Source: Anaerolineales bacterium (GTDB taxonomy: Bacteria > Chloroflexota > Anaerolineae > Anaerolineales > UBA11858). Taken from it: 5,480 bases of DNA. The DNA lies in contig WFTY01000264.1 of assembly GCA_015485245.1 (NCBI GenBank), positions 1 through 5,480 of the forward strand. Direction: 5' to 3'. Under the pieces are notes generated by a model that did not search any database, had not been told where the DNA came from, and saw nothing but the letters and a program-made list of their open reading frames with translations. Shown here piece by piece: positions 1 through 5,480 of this stretch; position 1 is the first letter of the stretch, and the number at the start of each line of letters is the position of its first letter. The position numbers and the translations under genes are program-made.

Positions 1-1
1 A

Positions 2-139
2 GACAGGATTCAGCTCTTCCGAGGGCCGCTGAACTATCAAGACGGTTCGCTTTTCCTGTCCGAGGGCCAAATCGCGAGCGAAAAACAAATCTGGTATATG
101 GAACAACTTTTGCAAGGAATTGAAGGGCTGAGCAACTAG
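2..139 (+). CDS. BMP/Med-family ABC transporter substrate-binding protein, C-terminal end (partial)
   Basis: Only the last 45 codons and the TAG stop lie in the window; the start is upstream. The visible peptide contains LFRGPLNYQDGSL, followed by a short acidic stretch and ending WYMEQLLQGIEGLSN. This matches the usual end of BMP/Med (PnrA-like) binding proteins, which read roughly 'F-x-GP-x-x-DQ-G-x-x', then a loop, then an amphipathic helix ending in '(V/L)EGV-G'. Family members are lipoproteins on the outer face of the membrane that deliver nucleosides or related small molecules to an ABC importer; some act in sensing. The ligand cannot be told from this fragment. The stop is 16 bases before the next start with no hairpin between, so co-transcription with the membrane sensor is likely. 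The family call rests on a short tail and is moderately sure. Confidence 0.68.
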   Translation, partial: DRIQLFRGPLNYQDGSLFLSEGQIASEKQIWYMEQLLQGIEGLSN

Positions 140-155
140 CCCTCCAGCGAATCCT

Positions 156-2036
156 ATGAGCGAAACCACTCTGCAAACCCAACCCCGGCGCTCTATCCGT
201 CGTCAGTTGCTGATGGGCAACATCTTCATCAGCGGACTGTTGCTGATAACGGGTGTGGTGCTTTTGGTGCAGGTTAACCGGCTCGTCCAGGCAACAACCA
301 CCCTCCAAGATGCCGAAAACCAGACCGAAGCCGCTCTGGCCGCGCAAACGGCCAGCAGCAACCTGATCGCTGCCGTCAGTCAATTGCTGCCGCTGGAAGA
401 GGCGGAAACATTCGACGCCGCGCTCAGTGAAAACCTGGCCGAACTGACCAAGAGCCGGGAAATGCTCTCCAGCATGGAGGCCAACAGCCCGGAAGTCCTT
501 CAGGTGGACGTGGACAGCTCCTTAACCACCATCAACAACCTGATCGGCATCGCCGAGACCATGCGCAACCAGGCCAATAATGAACAATGGCCCAGCGTGC
601 GGGTGCGCATGGGCATCCTGATTCGCGACCAGCAGCTTCTGACCAACCAGCTCAACATCCTGGTGGAGCACACCGAAGAGATCGAAGATCAAGCCGCCAT
701 TCAGCTCAAAGAGGCCCAACGCGCCGTGACGCGCTATCCGGCTATCGCATTGATCACCGCGGTAGTCCTGATCTCCCTGCTCACCTACCAAACAAACATC
801 AGCGTCGGCAGGCCGATTGTAGAACTCTCCAACGTGGTCAGCCGCATCGCCGAAGGCGATCTGGATCAACGCGTCCACATCGCCCAGGATAACGAGTTCC
901 GGCAATTGGGCCGGGCCTTCAACTTGATGGCTGCGGAGATCCAACGCTCGCAAACCGAATTGGAACAGCGCGTAGCTGATCGCACCCAGGCCCTGCAACG
1001 GCGCGCCGTGCAGCTGCAAGCCGCCGCCGATGTAGGCCGGGCTGCCACCACAATCCGCGACCTGGATGCGCTGCTCACCGAAGTCACCCACCTGATCAGC
1101 CAGCGATTTGATTTCTACCACGTAGGCATCTTCTTCCTGGACAAAGATGAAGAATACGCCGTATTACAGGCCACCAACAGTGGGGGCGGCCAGCGCATGC
1201 TGGCTCGCGGGCACAAACTCCAAGTGGGCGGCACCAGCATCGTGGGCACAGCGACGGCCACCCGGAAGCCGCACATCGCCCTGGACGTCGGGCAGGACGC
1301 GGTGTATTTTGATAACCCTGACCTGCCGGAAACTCGCTCGGAGATGGCCCTGCCACTGATCGTCGGCGACACGCTGCTTGGAGTGTTAGACGTCCAAAGC
1401 AAGCGACAGGCCGCTTTCTCGGATGACGACATCGCTGTGCTGCAGGTGCTGGCCGACCAGGTAGCCGTGGCCATCGAAAACGCCCGTCTGTTCACCGAAA
1501 ACCAGGAAGCGTTGGAGCTGGCCCGACGCGCCTACAGCGACTTCAGCCAGGCGTCATGGGGTGAACTGTTGCGCGCAAGGCCGCAACTGGGTTTCCGCTC
1601 TACCGAATTGCGCGATCTCATCCCCGTCAGTGAGGAATGGTCGGAAGACCTGTTGCAAGTCAGCGAGAAAGGCGAAAGCGTCCAAATCGACCCTCATACT
1701 CTGGCGATTCCGATCGTGCTGCGCGATCAGGTGCTTGGCGTCGTGCGGCTGACCAAAGCGGAGGAGACGCCTCCCTGGTCAGAAGAAGAAATCCAGCTGA
1801 TGGACACCTTGATCGAACAACTGGAAATCGCCCTGGAAAGCGCCCGCCTCTTCAGCGACACCCGCAGACGCGCCGAACGCGAACGCCTAGTTACCGAAAT
1901 CACCACCAAGATCCGCTCCACAACCGACCCGCAGAGCATGCTGGAAACCGCCGTGCGTGAGCTGCGCAACGCACTGGGCAGCCGCCGCGCGCAAATCGTC
2001 CTCCGCCCGGTGGAATCGATTGCCGCAGAGGATTGA
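156..2036 (+). CDS. Membrane HAMP-GAF sensor protein without a recognisable output domain
   Basis: A 626-residue signal-sensing membrane protein. The N-terminus is basic (RRSIRRQ), then TM1 at about residues 20-42, a helical Gln/Glu/Ala-rich extracytoplasmic domain at 43-193, and TM2 at about 195-212. HAMP covers about 213-266, with the conserved Pro220, the GDL at 234-236 and the NEFRQLGRAFNLM block. A coiled coil (about 262-295) leads to a full GAF domain at about 300-445 (RGHKL 351-355, SEMALPLI 395-402, ending ENARLF). A shortened GAF follows at about 463-566 and keeps only the second half of the fold (LAIPIVLRDQVLGVVRL to ESARLF). The tail at 575-617 resembles the first helix and strand of another GAF. 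No histidine-kinase, GGDEF, EAL, PP2C or methyl-accepting domain is present, so output probably goes through a partner, perhaps the PAS/GAF protein encoded downstream. ATG 156 is the first start after an in-frame TGA at 129-131; its ribosome site is weak, fitting translation within an operon. The domain calls are firm; the stimulus is unknown. Confidence 0.93.
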   Translation: MSETTLQTQPRRSIRRQLLMGNIFISGLLLITGVVLLVQVNRLVQATTTLQDAENQTEAALAAQTASSNLIAAVSQLLPLEEAETFDAALSENLAELTKSREMLSSMEANSPEVLQVDVDSSLTTINNLIGIAETMRNQANNEQWPSVRVRMGILIRDQQLLTNQLNILVEHTEEIEDQAAIQLKEAQRAVTRYPAIALITAVVLISLLTYQTNISVGRPIVELSNVVSRIAEGDLDQRVHIAQDNEFRQLGRAFNLMAAEIQRSQTELEQRVADRTQALQRRAVQLQAAADVGRAATTIRDLDALLTEVTHLISQRFDFYHVGIFFLDKDEEYAVLQATNSGGGQRMLARGHKLQVGGTSIVGTATATRKPHIALDVGQDAVYFDNPDLPETRSEMALPLIVGDTLLGVLDVQSKRQAAFSDDDIAVLQVLADQVAVAIENARLFTENQEALELARRAYSDFSQASWGELLRARPQLGFRSTELRDLIPVSEEWSEDLLQVSEKGESVQIDPHTLAIPIVLRDQVLGVVRLTKAEETPPWSEEEIQLMDTLIEQLEIALESARLFSDTRRRAERERLVTEITTKIRSTTDPQSMLETAVRELRNALGSRRAQIVLRPVESIAAED

Positions 2037-2062
2037 CATTCCCGCCATCGGGAGAAGCGAAC

Positions 2063-2070
2063 AAGAGAGA
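2063..2070 (+). promoter_or_regulatory. Weak purine-rich ribosome binding site of the ParA-like gene
   Basis: The stretch AAGAGAGA ends three bases before ATG 2074, with a further GGGAGA about 18 bases upstream. Neither is an ideal Shine-Dalgarno site, but the purine run supports starting at 2074 and not at 1957. The 37-base gap after the sensor gene has no hairpin and no convincing -35/-10 pair. Confidence 0.4.
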
Positions 2071-2073
2071 GCC

Positions 2074-2856
2074 ATGACTCGTATCATCGCCATCGCCAGT
2101 GAGAAAGGGGGCGTCGCCAAAACCACAACCGCCATCGCGCTGGGCGGCGCACTGGTTCAACTAGGCCAGGACGTGCTACTGGTGGACCTCGACCCCCAGG
2201 CCAGCCTCACCCTGGCGCTCGGGATTCCGCCGCACTCGGTGCGGCGCTCCATCGCCGACGTGTTGCTCAACTCAGCCACACCGCTCAGCATCAGCCGCGA
2301 AACGGGCATCCCTGGCCTGGATCTGCTGCCATCCAGCTCGGAGATGGTGCTGGCAGAACGCTTCCTGCCTATCCGGCGGTCTTACAAACTCATCTTGCGC
2401 CAGGCGCTGGGGAAGATGCCGCTGTACGACACCGTCATCCTCGACTGCCCCCCCTCCCTGGGAGCAATCACGCACAACGCCATGACCGCCGCCGACTTGC
2501 TCATCATCCCCACCACGCCGGAGTACCTTTCCATCTACCCCCTTCGCAACATCCTGCGCGACATTCGCGCTACCCGCGAGAGGGACAACCCGCGATTAAA
2601 CTACCGCCTGCTCATCACCATGCTTGACCTGCGCGTGGGCTCGCACAAAACGCTCAGCCAGCAGTTACGCTCCACCTTCGGCGATGCTGTGCTCCAGACC
2701 GCGATTCAGGTGGACACCCGCCTGCGCGACAGCACGATCGCAGGCCTGCCGATCACCCATTTCGCCCCCAACGCTCGCAGCGCCAAGCAATACCTCGCCC
2801 TGGCTCAGGAGATTTCTCAATATGTCCGATCAGAACAAGTTGCGCAAACGGCTTAA
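2074..2856 (+). CDS. ParA/Soj-like deviant Walker A ATPase (orphan, no ParB)
   Basis: A 260-residue protein of the ParA/MinD family. These ATPases dimerise on ATP, bind DNA or membrane without sequence specificity, and move or position plasmids, chromosome origins or protein clusters. The deviant Walker A is EKGGVAKTTT, with signature Lys11 and P-loop Lys16; Ala15 stands where Gly is most usual. Walker A' is LLVDLDPQAS with Asp40, and Walker B is YDTVILDCPPSLG (118-130) with Asp124. The C-terminal part (IQVDTRLRDSTIAGLPITHF, then SAKQYLALAQEI) follows the Soj pattern. Length fits the short Soj type without an N-terminal helix-turn-helix. ATG 2074 was chosen because it places the P-loop near residue 11; the in-frame ATG at 1957 would add 39 residues overlapping the previous gene. 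No ParB gene or parS-like palindrome is seen. Its place between two GAF sensors suggests positioning of a signalling complex rather than chromosome segregation, which is inference. Confidence 0.93.
   Translation: MTRIIAIASEKGGVAKTTTAIALGGALVQLGQDVLLVDLDPQASLTLALGIPPHSVRRSIADVLLNSATPLSISRETGIPGLDLLPSSSEMVLAERFLPIRRSYKLILRQALGKMPLYDTVILDCPPSLGAITHNAMTAADLLIIPTTPEYLSIYPLRNILRDIRATRERDNPRLNYRLLITMLDLRVGSHKTLSQQLRSTFGDAVLQTAIQVDTRLRDSTIAGLPITHFAPNARSAKQYLALAQEISQYVRSEQVAQTA
2807..2812 (+). promoter_or_regulatory. Ribosome binding site of the PAS/GAF gene, inside the ParA coding region
   Basis: AGGAGA lies 9 bases before ATG 2822 and is the best Shine-Dalgarno match near any start in the window. 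It sits within the final codons of the ParA gene and so fixes the start of the PAS/GAF gene in the overlapping frame. Ribosomes finishing ParA would pass over it, so the two proteins are probably made in a coupled ratio. Confidence 0.75.
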
Positions 2857-5480
2857 CGACCTGTTTGCCGAGCTAGAACAGGCTGTCTCTCCCCCACCAA
2901 CAAGCGACAAATCCCTTGCCGGATGGACGTGGGAGTGCGACTCGCGAGGGATTTACACGGCCTGCAGCCCGGAAGTTGCCGAAGTGCTCGGCATCGAGGC
3001 GGAAGCCTTTCTCGGCCAGCCGCTGACTTCCTTCCGCCTGGCTCCTGAGTCTCAACGCTACATCAAAGCGCTGCTGGATCGCGGCGCACCAAGCGACGAA
3101 ACGGTACTGCAATTCATCAACCACAAGGGACAATTGATCCCGCTGCGCATCCACTTCTTCCAGATTAATGGAGACGACGGCCAGGGAGGAGGCTGGCGCG
3201 GGTTCACGCAAATCATCCAGGGCGGGGAAAGCCCTCCAGTACATCCTTTCTCCCAGGCGCGCCTGGCCCCCCTATCCCTGCTGGGCGGGATTGCGGTCGA
3301 GGGGGAAGAAATACTCCCCGCCACTGATCCCTACACACCCGCTGGCGAGCAAAGTCTGCGCCTGCAAAAGACAATCGTAGAGCCCAGCAACGGTCAGGGC
3401 ATGGCGACGCTGGCCGTGCCCATCGCATTACAGGAACAGGCACTGGGGCTACTGGAAATTATCGACGACGACCCCAAGCGTCAATGGAGCCCTGAGGAAC
3501 AGCGTCTGGTGGAAGAAGTAGCCAATCAGCTCTCGCTGGCGCTGGAAAACGCCCGCCTGCTTCAGGAAACAACAGCGCGTTCGGAAGAGCTGGCCCTGAT
3601 TAACCGCGTGGTCGCCCAGGTGGCCGCCAACCTCGATCTGCAACAAAACCTGAACTTCATCGCCGATGAACTGCTCCGCGCCCTGCCCATCGATCACGTC
3701 ACCTTTGGCTTGCTGAATCCAAGCATCGAGGCGCTTGAATTGGTCGTCGATCGTTCCAGCCACAGCACGGAGAGCGAAATGATCGGCAAGGTCATCCCGC
3801 TCAACAACACACCGATGGAGCGCGTTATCGAGACGCGCACGATGCTGAACATCGCGGACGTGTCCGCACAGACCTTCCCAGAGGCCATGCAACGCATCCT
3901 CCGGCGGATTGGATGCCAGCGCCTGACCATCTTCCCGCTGCTCGCGGGCAACGAAGTCGTCGGCACGCTCGATTTGCACATCAACCAGGCCAACCGCCGT
4001 TTGAGCGCCGCCGATATGCGCCTGGTGGAAGCCATTCTCACGCAGGTTTCCTCCGCCATCCAAAACGCCCGCCTGTTCGAGCAGATTGAAACACGCAGCA
4101 CCCAGCTGCAAACCGCGGCGGAGGTCTCACGGGCGGCCAGCAGCATCCTGGAGCCCAACCCGCTGATTCAGCAAACCGTCAACCTGATCCGGGAACGCTT
4201 CGGCCTTTATTATGTGGGGATCTTCCTGGTTGACGAAGATGGCAACTGGTCGGGAGAACCTGGAAAGTGGGCAGTGCTGCGCGCCGGCACCGGCGAGGCC
4301 GGGCGCATTCAAGCCGAGCGCGGGCACAAGCTCAAGATCGGCGGCGCTTCAATGATCGGGCAGTGCATCACCGCAGGCCAGGCGCGCATCTCACAATCCG
4401 CGCCTGGCGAGACCCAACGCTTCGCCAACCCCTACCTGCCCGACACGCAATCCGAAATGGCGCTACCGCTGATCAGTCGCGGCAAAGTACTGGGGGCGAT
4501 GACCATTCAGAGCGAACGCCCTGGCGCGTTCAGCCAGGAAGATATCGCCGTCTTGCAAACCATGGCCGACCAGGTGGCCAACGCCCTGCAAAACGCATCC
4601 CTCTTCGATCAAACCCAGGCTCGCGCCGGGGAGCTGGCCATCCTCAACGAGATGAGCCTCGAGCTGAGTAGCCAGTTGAAGATGGAGGAAATCATCAACA
4701 CCATGTACCGCTACACCTCGCGGTTAATGGACACATCCTATTTCTTCATCAGCCTGTACGATGAAGAAAACGACCTGCTCAGCTTCCCGCTGGTGATCGA
4801 GAACAATGAGCGCGGCAACATCCCCACCATGAAAAAGCGCCGCGGCCTCACCCAGCACGTGCTCGACACGCGCAAGCCGCTGCTGATTTATGACAACGTT
4901 GAAGAGGTGATCGCCGAACTGGGGTTGGAGCACATCGTCGTTGGCGAAGCGGCCAAATCCTGGTTAGGCGTCCCCCTGCTGCTGGGCGAGCGCGTCTTCG
5001 GGGTGATCGCTACCCAGAACGCCACCCGGCCGCGCGTGTTCAACGAACATCACCAGGAATTGCTGCTGGCTGTCGCCCGCCAGGCTGCAATCGCCATCCA
5101 AAACGCCCAACTGTTCGAACAAACCCAGCAAGCCCTGGCCGAGACCGAAGCGCTATTGAGCATCACCAGCGCGGCCGCCCGTTACCTGGAACTGGAAAGC
5201 GCGCTCGCTGATGTGTTGGATCGGGTGCTGGAAACCACCGGCTTTGACAACGGCGTCATCGCCATCGCCAACCCGCAAACCCAAGAGCTTGAAATCGTCA
5301 GCGAGCGCCTGCCGGACGCTCTGCGGGAGAGTCTCGAGAAAAATGGGTTTGGCGGCACACTCTGCGAACTGACCTACCTGCGCCAGGAACCGCTGACGAT
5401 CAACGACCTCACGCAGGGGGCTCCTCTCGACGTCGGCGGAATGATCCAGCTGGGTTACCGCGCCTACCAGGGCGTCCCTC
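2822..5480 (+). CDS. PAS and tandem multi-GAF sensor protein, 3' end outside window (partial)
   Basis: An open reading frame of 886 codons that continues past the window edge. It opens with a charged helix (MSDQNKLRKRLNDLFAELEQ), then a PAS domain at about 32-132 (GWTWECDSRGIYTACSPEVAEVLG, in which the core motif is W-D-G-Y-x-S, and later HKGQLIPLRIHFF). After it come a shortened GAF at about 146-247 and full GAF domains at about 255-418, 430-596, 600-764 and 770 onward, the last one cut by the edge. Each unit ends in a helix of the type (E/Q)NA-x-LF followed by a polar linker. No signal peptide or membrane segment is seen, so it should be cytoplasmic. Proteins of this build usually end in a histidine kinase, a cyclase or a phosphatase, but that part is not visible. 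The start is set by an AGGAGA site 9 bases upstream and lies 35 bases inside the ParA gene, indicating translational coupling. GAF ligands cannot be predicted; the cyclic-nucleotide NKFDE motif and a bilin-type Cys-His were not seen. Confidence 0.93.
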   Translation, partial: MSDQNKLRKRLNDLFAELEQAVSPPPTSDKSLAGWTWECDSRGIYTACSPEVAEVLGIEAEAFLGQPLTSFRLAPESQRYIKALLDRGAPSDETVLQFINHKGQLIPLRIHFFQINGDDGQGGGWRGFTQIIQGGESPPVHPFSQARLAPLSLLGGIAVEGEEILPATDPYTPAGEQSLRLQKTIVEPSNGQGMATLAVPIALQEQALGLLEIIDDDPKRQWSPEEQRLVEEVANQLSLALENARLLQETTARSEELALINRVVAQVAANLDLQQNLNFIADELLRALPIDHVTFGLLNPSIEALELVVDRSSHSTESEMIGKVIPLNNTPMERVIETRTMLNIADVSAQTFPEAMQRILRRIGCQRLTIFPLLAGNEVVGTLDLHINQANRRLSAADMRLVEAILTQVSSAIQNARLFEQIETRSTQLQTAAEVSRAASSILEPNPLIQQTVNLIRERFGLYYVGIFLVDEDGNWSGEPGKWAVLRAGTGEAGRIQAERGHKLKIGGASMIGQCITAGQARISQSAPGETQRFANPYLPDTQSEMALPLISRGKVLGAMTIQSERPGAFSQEDIAVLQTMADQVANALQNASLFDQTQARAGELAILNEMSLELSSQLKMEEIINTMYRYTSRLMDTSYFFISLYDEENDLLSFPLVIENNERGNIPTMKKRRGLTQHVLDTRKPLLIYDNVEEVIAELGLEHIVVGEAAKSWLGVPLLLGERVFGVIATQNATRPRVFNEHHQELLLAVARQAAIAIQNAQLFEQTQQALAETEALLSITSAAARYLELESALADVLDRVLETTGFDNGVIAIANPQTQELEIVSERLPDALRESLEKNGFGGTLCELTYLRQEPLTINDLTQGAPLDVGGMIQLGYRAYQGVP
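3545..5118 (+). repeat. Periodic GAF-linker repeat in the PAS/GAF gene
   Basis: Four near-copies of a 20-base element, of the form gaaaacgcccgcctgttcga, lie in the same frame at 3545, 4061, 4589 and 5099. Their spacings are 516, 528 and 510 bases (172, 176 and 170 codons). They encode the (E/Q)NA-x-L(F/L) end helix of successive GAF units. Two more copies lie in the membrane sensor gene at 1476 and 1836. The regular spacing marks a domain array grown by internal duplication, or a helix under strong constraint; it is not a mobile repeat. Confidence 0.75.

Noticed and set aside
522..1121. 199-codon open frame on the - strand
   Set aside because: It lies wholly antisense to the transmembrane, HAMP and GAF regions of the sensor gene, whose domains are clear. 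Its translation shows no recognisable motif; it reflects GC-rich codon bias.
1957..2073. Upstream ATG extending the ParA-like protein by 39 residues
   Set aside because: The extension overlaps the previous gene by 80 bases and reads as out-of-frame sequence. Soj-type proteins start just before the P-loop, which ATG 2074 gives.
2037..2073. Possible promoter or terminator between the sensor and ParA-like genes
   Set aside because: The 37 bases contain no stable stem with a T-run and no convincing -35/-10 pair.
2448..2454. Run of seven C within the Walker B codons of the ParA-like gene, considered as a slippage site
   Set aside because: The frame stays open and conserved on both sides, and the run simply encodes Cys-Pro-Pro. 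No frameshift product is indicated.
2037..2860. parB gene or parS site near the ParA-like gene
   Set aside because: No palindrome resembling the consensus parS (TGTTTCACGTGAAACA) was seen, and the following gene clearly encodes PAS/GAF domains.
3449..4111. 220-codon open frame on the - strand
   Set aside because: It is antisense to clear GAF domains of the PAS/GAF gene, and its translation shows no known domain.
2822..5480. Phytochrome-like bilin binding or cyclic-nucleotide binding by the GAF domains
   Set aside because: No Cys-His chromophore site and no NKFDE motif is visible. The cysteines present (for example residues 515 and 847) are not in a bilin-site context.

Overview
The window is a dense, GC-rich stretch with four genes, all on the + strand, separated by 16 bases, 37 bases and a 35-base overlap. 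No RNA gene, insertion sequence, CRISPR array, terminator or clear promoter is visible. The long multi-GAF sensor proteins, with recurring ENARLF-type linkers and paired with a ParA-like ATPase behind a BMP-type binding protein, suggest a member of the Chloroflexota (Anaerolineae-like). This is inferred from protein style only; the window has no phylogenetic marker.

Layout: (1) bases 2-139 hold the last 45 codons of a BMP/Med-type ABC-transporter substrate-binding lipoprotein. (2) Bases 156-2036 encode a 626-residue membrane sensor: two transmembrane helices around a helical extracytoplasmic domain, then HAMP, coiled coil, one full GAF, one shortened GAF, and a tail resembling the start of another GAF. 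It has no kinase, cyclase or methyl-accepting output domain. (3) Bases 2074-2856 encode a 260-residue ParA/Soj-like ATPase with no ParB next to it. (4) Bases 2822-5480 encode the first 886 residues of a soluble PAS plus multi-GAF protein (at least five GAF or GAF-like units) that runs off the window. This last gene is easily missed because it has no stop codon in the window.

The likely picture is one transcription unit. An external ligand may be seen by the binding protein or by the helical domain of the membrane sensor. The signal would pass through HAMP and GAF units to a large soluble PAS/GAF protein whose output domain, probably a histidine kinase or similar, lies beyond base 5480. The ParA-like ATPase between the two sensors may position or cluster them, as ParA-like proteins do for some chemoreceptor arrays. 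That role is inference. The gene order and the tight 35-base overlap are seen directly.
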